DNA of 6,903 nt from CAJVXI01 sp036444215 (GTDB lineage Bacteria > Patescibacteriota > Minisyncoccia > UBA6257 > UBA9933): the NCBI GenBank assembly GCA_036444215.1, contig JAZGAA010000025.1, forward strand, positions 1 through 6,903. Direction: 5' to 3'. Below are positions 1-5,720 of the stretch, piece after piece. The notes under the pieces were generated by a model. The model had not been told where the DNA came from and did no database searches. It saw only the letters and a list, made by a program, of their open reading frames with translations. Position numbers and translations under genes: made by a program. Positions within the stretch are counted from its first letter, which is position 1; the number at the start of each line of letters is the position of its first letter.

Positions 1-431
1 CTTATATTAAAATAGAAATTAAGGATAATCAGATTTTTTTTACTCCTCAAAACACTTCCAAGCAGGCGCGAGCTAATTGGGGAACAGTGCGTTCTTTAGT
101 CCAAAATGCCGTTTTAGGAGTAAGCGAGGGATTTACAAAAGTTTTAGAAATTGAAGGGGTCGGTTATCGCGCTGAAACGCAAGGAAATGATTTAGTTCTT
201 AATGTTGATTTAAGTCACCCGATAAAAATAAGTCCGCCGGAAGGTATTAAAATTTCTACCGAGAAAAACACCATTAAGGTTTTTGGAATTGACAAGGCCT
301 TGGTAGGGGGAATAGCTGCTAAAATTAGAAGCGTCAAGAAGCCGGAACCATACAAGGGGAAAGGAATCAGATATCAGGGAGAAGTAATTAGAAGAAAAGC
401 CGGCAAGAAGGTGGCTGGAACCACTACATAA
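1..431 (+). CDS. rplF: 50S ribosomal protein L6 (uL6), 5'-truncated by window
   Basis: uL6 is a large-subunit protein that binds 23S rRNA near the sarcin-ricin loop and the factor-binding site. The reading frame is already open at position 3 and continues to the TAA at 429-431, giving 142 visible residues. Against the usual length of about 178-180, roughly 38 N-terminal residues lie outside the window. The conserved stretches GTVRSLVQNAV, VLGVSEGFTKVLEIEGVGYRA and the C-terminal L6 signature PEPYKGKGIRY are all readable, followed by the usual basic Lys/Arg tail. The GTG at 87 is an internal Val codon, not the start, because L6-like sequence (ending in ANWGT) extends upstream of it in frame. 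One base separates it from rplR, as expected in an spc operon. Confidence 0.97.
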   Translation, partial: YIKIEIKDNQIFFTPQNTSKQARANWGTVRSLVQNAVLGVSEGFTKVLEIEGVGYRAETQGNDLVLNVDLSHPIKISPPEGIKISTEKNTIKVFGIDKALVGGIAAKIRSVKKPEPYKGKGIRYQGEVIRRKAGKKVAGTTT

Positions 432-432
432 T

Positions 433-798
433 ATGAATCCAAGAAAAACATTAAACAAAGTAAAATTAAGGAGAAAGAAACGAACGCGAGCCAAGATACA
501 CGGTACTGCTAAAAAGCCGCGATTTTCGGTTTTTAGGAGCCATCAAAGTGTCTACGTCCAGTTAATTGATGATGAGAAAGGAAAAACTTTAGTAAGCGCT
601 TCAACAAAAGAACTAACAACTAACGACAAACGACAAACGACAAAACAAAATTTAACCGAATTATTAGGCAATCTAATCGCTAAGAAAGCAGCTGAAAAAA
701 AGATTAAAAAAGTAGTTTTTGACAGAGGGGGATATAAATATCATGGTAGAATAAAAAAAGTAGTTGAAGAAGCGCGAAAAGCGGGATTAAAAATATGA
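433..798 (+). CDS. rplR: 50S ribosomal protein L18 (uL18)
   Basis: uL18 binds 5S rRNA and helps anchor it in the central protuberance of the large subunit. The 121-residue product has the normal family length. It begins with a very basic N-terminal tail (residues 1-30), then RFSVFRSHQSVYVQLIDD and the diagnostic C-terminal FDRGGYKYHGRIKKVVEEARKAGL (residues 96-119). The ATG at 433 lies just after the rplF stop (TAA at 429-431), and its TGA stop overlaps the rpsE start as ATGA. No clear Shine-Dalgarno sequence precedes it. Residues 60-72, in the variable linker after LVSAST, are encoded by an array of seven-base repeats (611-646). Overall length is unchanged relative to E. coli L18, so the array seems to have replaced linker sequence rather than lengthened it. 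Confidence 0.97.
   Translation: MNPRKTLNKVKLRRKKRTRAKIHGTAKKPRFSVFRSHQSVYVQLIDDEKGKTLVSASTKELTTNDKRQTTKQNLTELLGNLIAKKAAEKKIKKVVFDRGGYKYHGRIKKVVEEARKAGLKI
611..646 (+). repeat. Heptamer tandem array inside rplR
   Basis: Five consecutive units are readable: AACTAAC twice (611-624), GACAAAC twice (625-638) and GACAAAAC once (639-646). The array contains no G outside the GAC units and only two T. It encodes the linker of L18 at about residues 60-72, between the central beta sheet and the following helix. It looks like a low-complexity dispersed repeat captured in frame, but a single window cannot show whether copies exist elsewhere in the genome. Confidence 0.75.
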
Positions 799-1280
799 GA
801 GAATTAAAACCCAAAAGTGAATACAAGGAAAAAGTTATTGACATGCGTCGGGTAACGCGGGTTGTTGCCGGCGGCAAACGATTTCGTTTCAGAGCTACCA
901 TAGTAATTGGCGATGAGAAAGGAAAAGTTGGCGTTGGGGTGGCTAAGGGATTGGATGTGGCTCAGGCGGTTGATAAATCTAAGACCGATGCCAAGAAAAA
1001 AATAATTACCATCAACCTTAAAGACAGAACTATTCCTCATGAGGTTGAAGCAAAATACAGCGCTGCTAAAGTAATGATTAAACCGGCTAAAATTGGTCAC
1101 GGTCTTAAAGCCGGAGGCGCGGTAAGGGCGGTACTGCTTTTGGCCGGCATTAGAGACGCAACGGCGAAATGTTTAGGCGGCACGAAAAATAAATTAACCA
1201 ATGCTTTGGCAACAATAGAGGCTTTGAAAAAGCTAAAGCGAAGCGAATATGCAGTTACATCAATTAAAACCAAAAATTAA
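795..1280 (+). CDS. rpsE: 30S ribosomal protein S5 (uS5)
   Basis: uS5 sits at the mRNA entry side of the small subunit and contributes to decoding fidelity and mRNA unwinding. The 161-residue protein has the N-terminal S5 RNA-binding domain (about residues 10-75) with RVTRVVAGGKRFRFRATIVIGDEKGKVGVG. The C-terminal S5 domain has the conserved KIGHGLKAGGAVRAVLLLAGIRD (99-121) and LGGTKNKLTNALATIEAL. The C-terminal tail after KKLK is short and lacks the KRGKSVEEILG-like extension of E. coli S5. Its last residues share DNA with the start of rplO. The ATG at 795 overlaps the rplR TGA by 4 nt, which favours translational coupling. Confidence 0.97.
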   Translation: MRELKPKSEYKEKVIDMRRVTRVVAGGKRFRFRATIVIGDEKGKVGVGVAKGLDVAQAVDKSKTDAKKKIITINLKDRTIPHEVEAKYSAAKVMIKPAKIGHGLKAGGAVRAVLLLAGIRDATAKCLGGTKNKLTNALATIEALKKLKRSEYAVTSIKTKN

Positions 1281-1665
1281 ATCAAAAAACAAGAAACGAA
1301 TAGGCAGAGGCGGCAAGAGAGGTACTTATTCCGGCCGGGGAATAAAGGGTCAGAAGTCTAGAGCCGGTCACAGAATTAGACCAGCTGAGCGAGATTTGAT
1401 TCAGCGCTTGCCGAAACTGCGGGGTTTTAGGAATAAACCGCTTAAATCAAAACCAATAGTGGTTAATTTTAGCGACTTGGAAAAGAAAGTTAAAGGCAGT
1501 ATAATTAATAGAGATGTTTTGTTAAAGGCGGGCTTAATTAGAAAATCTGATAAGCGCGTAAAAATTTTAGGGCCGAAGACCGGCAAAATAAGAAGAGTTT
1601 TTCAGATTGAAGGGCTGGAAGCGTCAAAAAAAGTAAAACATGCACAAACTTCTCCAGATATTTAA
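1249..1665 (+). CDS. rplO: 50S ribosomal protein L15 (uL15)
   Basis: uL15 is a late-assembly 23S rRNA-binding protein of the large subunit. The start at 1249 is chosen because MQLHQLKPK reproduces the family N-terminus (M-x-L-H-x-L-K-P), although this overlaps rpsE by 32 nt. The glycine/arginine-rich RIGRGGKRGTYSGRGIKGQKSRAG (residues 18-40) is the conserved extended segment that penetrates rRNA. The globular part follows, including RLPKLRGFRNK and INRDVLLKAGLI. At 138 residues it is slightly shorter than usual. The last residues, HAQTSPDI, do not resemble the normal L15 end (typically an IEKAGG-like motif) and share DNA with the secY start. rpmD (L30), which normally lies between rpsE and rplO, is absent. 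Confidence 0.96.
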   Translation: MQLHQLKPKIKSKNKKRIGRGGKRGTYSGRGIKGQKSRAGHRIRPAERDLIQRLPKLRGFRNKPLKSKPIVVNFSDLEKKVKGSIINRDVLLKAGLIRKSDKRVKILGPKTGKIRRVFQIEGLEASKKVKHAQTSPDI

Positions 1666-2908
1666 AATCAAAGATCTTCGCAACAAGATTTTAATTGTTG
1701 CTTTTTTGTTGCTGTGTTTTCGGGTTTTAGCCGCCGTTCCTATCCCGGGAATTGACCTTTCTCGATTACAAGAATTTTTTGCCTCTAACCAACTTTTTGG
1801 CTTTCTTAATATTTTTTCCGGCGGCGCTTTGGCAAATTTATCAATTGTAATGCTGGGAGTTGCTCCTTACATTACCGCTACTATTATAATGCAGCTTTTG
1901 ACAATGATTTTCCCGAAACTTAAAGCGATATATTACGAAGAAGGAGCAGCAGGCCGGGCAAAATTCAACCGTTATGCCCGTTATTTAACAGTCCCTTTAG
2001 CCGGACTTCAATCTTACGGATTTTTAAACTTGTTGATTTCTCAAAACGTAATTCCTCAATTAGGAATTTTTGACATCGTAAGGAACGTAGTGATTATTTC
2101 CGCCGGTTCAATGATTTTGGTCTGGTTAGGAGAGTTAATCAGCGAGCAAAAAATCGGCAATGGCATTTCCTTGATTATTTTTGCCGGTATTGTCAGCGGG
2201 CTTCCTAACATTATCAGAGAAGCAATCATTTCTTATGACCCGACTGTTTTGTCCACTTATCTCACTTTTTTGGTGGTGGCTGTTCTGGTTATTGCCGGCG
2301 TGGTTTTTATCAATCAAGGCGAGAGAAAAATACCGGTTGCTTATGCCAAACGGGTAAGAGGGATGAAGATGTACGGCGGCGTTTCCAGTTATCTGCCACT
2401 CAAAGTTAATCAGGCCGGGGTTATTCCGATTATTTTCGCCATTTCAATTCTGCTTTTTCCCCAGTTTGCCGCTCAAATCAGTTCAATAATTTCACAGGAC
2501 TTCGCTTTAAAGTTTAACGAATTGGTTAATCGGTTTTTTAATAACCAGTATTTTTATACAACCGTTTATTTCAGTTTAGTAATGGTTTTTACTTATTTTT
2601 ATACGGCAGTCACTTTTGATCCCAAAGAAATTTCAAAAAATCTTCAGCGGGCCGGCGGGTTTATTGCCGGCATTCGGCCAGGTGAATCAACCTCGGTATT
2701 TTTGGGAAAAATTATCAGCCGAATTACTTTGTTCGGGGCCCTTTTCTTGGGCTTAATAGCGATTTTGCCCAATATTACCAGGATGTTTACCGGAGTTGCC
2801 GTACTTACAATCGGCGGTGCCGCGCTCCTGATTGTGGTTTCAGTGGCTTTGGATTCAATGAAGCAGATAAATTCGCAGTTGGTAATGAGAGAATACGAAG
2901 AAATATAA
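1640..2908 (+). CDS. secY: Preprotein translocase channel subunit SecY
   Basis: SecY forms the protein-conducting channel of the SecYEG translocon in the cytoplasmic membrane. The 422-residue length is normal, and about ten hydrophobic membrane segments can be read. Family marks are RVLAAVPIPGID after TM1 (28-39), FSGGALANLSIVMLGVAPYITA in the plug/TM2 region (59-80), and the signature KIGNGISLIIFAGI (171-184). Others are the basic cytoplasmic loop GERKIPVAYAKRVRG (227-241), YLPLKVNQAGVIPIIFA at TM7 (251-267), and the loop GGFIAGIRPGEST (339-351), whose Arg346 corresponds to the functionally important Arg357 region of E. coli SecY. The start at 1640 lies inside rplO; the next in-frame Met is far inside the protein. 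Its position between L15 and adk is classical. Confidence 0.97.
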   Translation: MHKLLQIFKIKDLRNKILIVAFLLLCFRVLAAVPIPGIDLSRLQEFFASNQLFGFLNIFSGGALANLSIVMLGVAPYITATIIMQLLTMIFPKLKAIYYEEGAAGRAKFNRYARYLTVPLAGLQSYGFLNLLISQNVIPQLGIFDIVRNVVIISAGSMILVWLGELISEQKIGNGISLIIFAGIVSGLPNIIREAIISYDPTVLSTYLTFLVVAVLVIAGVVFINQGERKIPVAYAKRVRGMKMYGGVSSYLPLKVNQAGVIPIIFAISILLFPQFAAQISSIISQDFALKFNELVNRFFNNQYFYTTVYFSLVMVFTYFYTAVTFDPKEISKNLQRAGGFIAGIRPGESTSVFLGKIISRITLFGALFLGLIAILPNITRMFTGVAVLTIGGAALLIVVSVALDSMKQINSQLVMREYEEI

Positions 2909-2910
2909 TT

Positions 2911-3591
2911 ATGAGAATTGCAATTATAATGTATGGTTCGCCGGGTTCTGGCAAAGGAACTCAAGCTAAATTAATAGCTGAAAAGCTGGATATTTTTCAT
3001 TTTGACACTGGTCAATATCTTCGGTCAATGCTTTACGACCTTAAATTTAAAAAAAATAAAATTATACAAAAAGAGCGGGAACTTAATGAATCCGGCAAAC
3101 TTAATACAACTTCGTGGGTTTTAAAAATGATTAGTCAAAGAGTCAAAAAAATAGCCAGTTTAGACCAGGGCGTTGTTTTTAGCGGCTCGCCACGAACTCT
3201 TTTTGAAACTTTTGGCGACAACAAACAAATTGGTTTAATGAAAGTTTTAGAAAAATATTACGGAAAGAAAAATATTTTTATTTTTATGCTGAATATTCAC
3301 TCAAAAGAATCAATTAAAAGAAATATTTCTCGTTTATCTTGCTTAATTTGTCATACTCCCATAATGGCTCAAAAAAAGAAATTGAATAATTGTCCTTTCT
3401 GTGGAGGAAAATTAAAGCATCGGACTGATGATAAAAAAGAAATAATTTTAACAAGATTAAAAGAATATCAAGAACGAACTAAGCCGATTTTTAAAAAACT
3501 TAAAGAGAGAGGATATTGGGTTAAGCAGATTGACGGCACTCCGCTGCCTTATAAAATTCACCAAAGAGTTTATTCATATATTCGTAGATGA
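2911..3591 (+). CDS. adk: Adenylate kinase-like NMP kinase with zinc-type LID
   Basis: Adenylate kinase catalyses ATP + AMP to 2 ADP in the cytoplasm. The P-loop GSPGSGKGT is at residues 9-17, the AMP-site DTGQYLR at 32-38, and the LID contains two CxxC pairs (Cys144/147 and Cys161/164), the structural zinc site of long bacterial Adks. The catalytic arginines are readable (Arg137, Arg141, Arg171 in RTDD, Arg182), as is the closing EYQERTKPIF segment. Unusually, the canonical DGFPRTxxQA reads SGSPRTLFET (91-100). By alignment, E. coli Asp84, Phe86 and adenine-contacting Gln92 become Ser91, Ser93 and Glu99. Nucleotide preference may therefore differ from standard Adk, although the context between secY and map is classical for adk. 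It starts 2 nt after secY and overlaps map by 4 nt. Confidence 0.92.
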   Translation: MRIAIIMYGSPGSGKGTQAKLIAEKLDIFHFDTGQYLRSMLYDLKFKKNKIIQKERELNESGKLNTTSWVLKMISQRVKKIASLDQGVVFSGSPRTLFETFGDNKQIGLMKVLEKYYGKKNIFIFMLNIHSKESIKRNISRLSCLICHTPIMAQKKKLNNCPFCGGKLKHRTDDKKEIILTRLKEYQERTKPIFKKLKERGYWVKQIDGTPLPYKIHQRVYSYIRR

Positions 3592-4349
3592 TTAAATTAA
3601 AATCCCCTCAAGAAATTGAAATGATTGCTGATTCTGGCAGAATTTTGGCTAAAGTTTTTGACAAGGTTCTAAAAGAAGTTAAAGTCGGGGTAAGTTTGGA
3701 AAATTTAGACAAATTAGCGCGGCGGCTGATTGAAGAATACGGCGGGCAGCCGGCATTTTTAGGTTATCAGCCGGAAGGAGCCAGCCATCCTTATCCAGCA
3801 AGTATTTGCGCTTCAATTAATGATACTGTTGTTCACGGCCTTCCTCTGAATTATCAATTGAAATCAGGCGATGTTTTAAAATTTGATTTTGGAGTGATTT
3901 ATAAAAATTTTTATTCTGATGCCGCTAAGACAGTGGCGGTTGGAAAGGTGTCCAAGACAGCAAAACTATTAATTAAGGCGACCAAAAAAGCTCTTGAGCA
4001 GGCGATAAAACAGGCAAAGCCAGACAACCATCTCGGAGATATCGGCTGGGCAATTAACCAATGCGTTGAGAAAGCCGGTTTTAAAATAATTCAGGGATTA
4101 ACCGGACATGGAATCGGTTTTAAACTTCATGAAGAGCCGACAGTTTATAATTTCGGAAAAAAAGGTGAAGGAATCAAATTAAAGCCGGGAATGGTTTTAG
4201 CAATTGAACCGATGACCGCTGTTGGCAGCGGTCGCATTATTAAAAGAAAAGACAATAGTTATGTCACTGCGGACAGCAGTTTATCAGCCCATTTTGAACA
4301 CACAGTGGCGATTACTAAAAAAGGACCGAGGATTTTAACGAAGTTGTAA
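3588..4349 (+). CDS. map: Type I methionine aminopeptidase
   Basis: This enzyme removes the N-terminal Met from nascent proteins at the ribosome, using a dinuclear metal centre. The 253-residue protein has the pita-bread fold sequence throughout. All five metal ligands are present: Asp100 in KFDFG, Asp111 in YSDAAKT, His174 in TGHGIG, Glu207 in AIEPM and Glu237 in FEHT. Spacing nearly matches E. coli MAP (97, 108, 171, 204, 235). His83 (VVHGLP) and His181 (LHEEP) match the substrate-binding histidines. There is no N-terminal zinc-finger or SH3-binding extension, so it is the short bacterial MetAP1a form. Its ATG overlaps the adk TGA. infA, a common downstream neighbour, does not follow. Confidence 0.97.
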   Translation: MIKLKSPQEIEMIADSGRILAKVFDKVLKEVKVGVSLENLDKLARRLIEEYGGQPAFLGYQPEGASHPYPASICASINDTVVHGLPLNYQLKSGDVLKFDFGVIYKNFYSDAAKTVAVGKVSKTAKLLIKATKKALEQAIKQAKPDNHLGDIGWAINQCVEKAGFKIIQGLTGHGIGFKLHEEPTVYNFGKKGEGIKLKPGMVLAIEPMTAVGSGRIIKRKDNSYVTADSSLSAHFEHTVAITKKGPRILTKL

Positions 4350-4354
4350 TATTG

Positions 4355-4378
4355 TAATGTTATAATGTTATAATGTTT
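4355..4378 (+). repeat. 8-bp tandem repeat TAATGTTA between map and GT2 gene
   Basis: Two perfect copies of TAATGTTA (4355-4362 and 4363-4370) are followed by a third copy with one change, TAATGTTT (4371-4378). The repeat occupies nearly all of the 31-nt gap between the map stop and the glycosyltransferase ATG. Confidence 0.85.
4358..4374 (+). promoter_or_regulatory. Two overlapping extended -10 promoter motifs
   Basis: The tandem repeat creates two perfect extended -10 elements of the form TGnTATAAT, at 4358-4366 and 4366-4374. No convincing TTGACA-like -35 box is seen at the usual distance, but extended -10 promoters can work without one. A start about 7 nt past the second TATAAT would fall at or next to the A of the glycosyltransferase ATG at 4381, giving a leaderless mRNA. 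This is a sequence match only; in AT-rich DNA some TATAAT words occur by chance. Confidence 0.45.
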
Positions 4379-4380
4379 GT

Positions 4381-5133
4381 ATGAAAAAACCCTATTTATC
4401 AGTCATTATACCTGCTTATAACGAAGCAAAAAGTTTGCCGATTACTTTGATTGATATTGACAAACATCTTTCAGAAGAGGATTTTTCTTACGAAATTATC
4501 GTTGTTGATGACGGCTCAAAAGACGCTACGCCGGAAATTGTCAGGCGTTTTTCTCATTTAATAAAAAATCTGCGATTGATTAATAATAAAGAGAATCACG
4601 GCAAGGGTTGGGTGGTGCGGCAGGGAATGCTGGAAGCTAAGGGCAATATTCGTTTATTTATGGATGCTGATAACGCTACTTCAGTTAACCAATTTAACAA
4701 GATGATACCGCATTTATCCGCCAAAGGCGGAGAGGGCTATCAGGTAGTTATTGGTTCGCGAGACATTAAAGGAGCAAAATTAGTTCCGCCCCAGCCGTTT
4801 TATAAAAGATTTTTGGGCAATATCGGCAATTTATTTATACAGATTTTGCTTTTGCCGGGATTTTGGGATACTCAGTGCGGCTTCAAGGCGTTCACTGAAG
4901 AAGCAGCAGAGAAAATTTTTCCCTTAACCAAAATTGACCGTTGGGCATTTGACGTTGAAGCTCTGGCCTTAGCAAAAGTATTTGGATATAAAATTAAAGA
5001 AATTCCGGTTATCTGGGTTAATAATCCAATTTCCCGGGTAAAAATCACTTCTTATTTTCAAATGCTTTGGGAAGTTGTCAAGATAAGATGGTGGATTATA
5101 ACAAAAAAATACAATATTAGAAATCACAAATAA
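4381..5133 (+). CDS. GT2 glycosyltransferase, dolichyl-phosphate glucosyltransferase-like
   Basis: This is probably a GT-A fold family 2 glycosyltransferase that moves a sugar from a nucleotide sugar to a polyprenyl-phosphate carrier at the inner membrane face, for cell-surface glycan or glycoprotein synthesis. In the 250-residue protein the nucleotide-binding start is SVIIPAYNEA (7-16) with VVDDGSKDAT (41-50). The metal-binding DAD is at 95-97, then GSR (125-127), DTQCGFKAF (163-171) and WAFDVEAL (188-195). The last motifs, with the closing IPVIWVNNPISRVK, fit the Alg5/DPG-synthase-like subgroup. No full transmembrane segment is obvious, only a short hydrophobic patch near 151-161, so it is likely peripheral. 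Residues 113-117 (SAKGG) are encoded exactly by a 15-bp palindrome and look inserted relative to relatives. Donor and acceptor cannot be read from sequence. Confidence 0.85.
   Translation: MKKPYLSVIIPAYNEAKSLPITLIDIDKHLSEEDFSYEIIVVDDGSKDATPEIVRRFSHLIKNLRLINNKENHGKGWVVRQGMLEAKGNIRLFMDADNATSVNQFNKMIPHLSAKGGEGYQVVIGSRDIKGAKLVPPQPFYKRFLGNIGNLFIQILLLPGFWDTQCGFKAFTEEAAEKIFPLTKIDRWAFDVEALALAKVFGYKIKEIPVIWVNNPISRVKITSYFQMLWEVVKIRWWIITKKYNIRNHK
4717..4731 (+). repeat. 15-bp palindrome inserted in the GT2 coding sequence
   Basis: The sequence TCCGCCAAAGGCGGA has perfect 6-bp arms (TCCGCC/GGCGGA) around an AAA loop. It is much more GC-rich than the surrounding gene and corresponds exactly to five codons, S-A-K-G-G (residues 113-117). 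It falls in the loop just before the conserved VVIGSR strand. There is no T-run after it, so it is not a terminator. It resembles a dispersed hairpin repeat, but no second copy lies in this window. Confidence 0.65.
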
Positions 5134-5258
5134 CAAATTCCAAATCCCAAATAATATCCAATGACCAAAATTCTAATGACCAAAACCCGTTGTGTTTAGG
5201 ATTTAGGTAATTGGAATTTGCAATTTATTTGTAATTTGGTGCTTGGAATTTGGAATTT
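5121..5258. repeat. Long imperfect inverted repeat between GT2 gene and greA
   Basis: This is the only sizeable gene-free stretch (about 129 nt between the GT2 stop and the greA start). The left half is rich in A/C and the right half in T/G. Outer arms AAATTCCAAAT (5135-5145) and ATTTGGAATTT (5248-5258) pair perfectly over 11 bp. Inner arms 5158-5173 and 5199-5214 pair at 13 of 16 positions around a 25-nt loop. Within the left half AATGACCAAAA is directly repeated (5160-5170, 5175-5185), and TTGGAATTT recurs three times in the right half. The left edge appears to supply the GT2 stop codon, and the right edge ends 4 nt before greA. The form suggests a dispersed, hairpin-forming repeat, possibly a non-autonomous element. 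It has no poly-T tract typical of an intrinsic terminator. Confidence 0.7.
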
Positions 5259-5262
5259 TACC

Positions 5263-5718
5263 ATGAAGCATTACTTAACTCCAGAACGTCTCAAAGAATT
5301 AAAAACCGAATTAGAACGGATGAAAAAAGATGCGCGTTTGGATATTGCCGAAAGATTAAAACGTGCCAAGGAGCTTGGCGACCTTTCAGAGAATTCGGAA
5401 TATTCAGACGCCAAAGATGCTCAAGCAAGGGTTGAGAGCCGGATTTTTGAATTGGAGAACATATTAAGAAACGCGTCAATAATCAGGAAGAAAGTCGGCA
5501 ATGAGGTTGTTCATATCGGTTCAACTATTGAAGTTAAAAGAGAGGGCAAGCGTTTTACCTACACAATCGTCGGCTCCCAAGAAGCCAAACCGGAAGATAG
5601 CTTAGTTTCCAATGAATCGCCGCTGGGAAAAGCATTTTTAGACAAAAGAACAGGGGATACGGTTGAAGTTCAGACCCCTAGCGGCATCGTGAAATGTAAA
5701 ATAGTTAAAATTTCGTAA
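5263..5718 (+). CDS. greA: Transcription elongation factor GreA
   Basis: GreA enters the RNA polymerase secondary channel and stimulates cleavage of backtracked transcripts. The product is 151 residues, close to the usual 157 or so. The N-terminal coiled coil (about 1-75) begins MKHYLTPERLKELKTELERMKK and carries the tip motif GDLSENSEY (39-47). Asp40 and Glu43 match the catalytic acidic residues Asp41/Glu44 of E. coli. The C-terminal FKBP-like domain (about 80-151) has GSTIEVKREGKRFTYTIVG and the signature SNESPLGKAFLDKRTGD. The ATG at 5263 is chosen over an in-frame TTG at 5218 because the extra 15 residues would be encoded by the repeat and match nothing in GreA. The leader lacks a good Shine-Dalgarno sequence. 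lysS follows after 2 nt, so the two are probably cotranscribed. Confidence 0.96.
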   Translation: MKHYLTPERLKELKTELERMKKDARLDIAERLKRAKELGDLSENSEYSDAKDAQARVESRIFELENILRNASIIRKKVGNEVVHIGSTIEVKREGKRFTYTIVGSQEAKPEDSLVSNESPLGKAFLDKRTGDTVEVQTPSGIVKCKIVKIS

Positions 5719-5720
5719 AT

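Noticed and set aside
87..431. A separate short gene starting at GTG 87.
   Set aside because: The frame is open upstream to the window edge and encodes L6 sequence there, so this is the C-terminal part of a truncated rplF.
796..798. Possible recoding of TGA (as in Gracilibacteria/SR1).
   Set aside because: rplR and adk end at TGA exactly where their families end, and all full-length genes lack internal TGA, so TGA is a stop here.
804..1100. Minus-strand open frames across the ribosomal and secY region and elsewhere.
   Set aside because: They lie opposite well-supported conserved genes, have no recognisable domains and are low-complexity shadows.
4214..4233. Hairpin GACCGCT-loop-AGCGGTC inside map, considered as a terminator or regulatory stem.
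   Set aside because: It is in the middle of the coding sequence, has no T-run after it, and its position is explained by coding for MTAVGSGR just after the metal ligand Glu207.
5218..5262. N-terminal extension of GreA from an in-frame TTG (MQFICNLVLGIWNFT).
   Set aside because: The extension is encoded entirely by the inverted-repeat spacer, resembles no GreA N-terminus, and the ATG at 5263 gives the normal family start.
5134..5262. CRISPR array or riboswitch in the GT2-greA spacer.
   Set aside because: There are no regularly spaced identical repeats with unique spacers, and no recognisable riboswitch core; the short repeats fit an imperfect inverted repeat better.
5186..5262. Intrinsic terminator before greA.
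   Set aside because: The stems are AT-rich with a long loop and no poly-T tract follows; T/G richness of the right half is due to the repeat itself.
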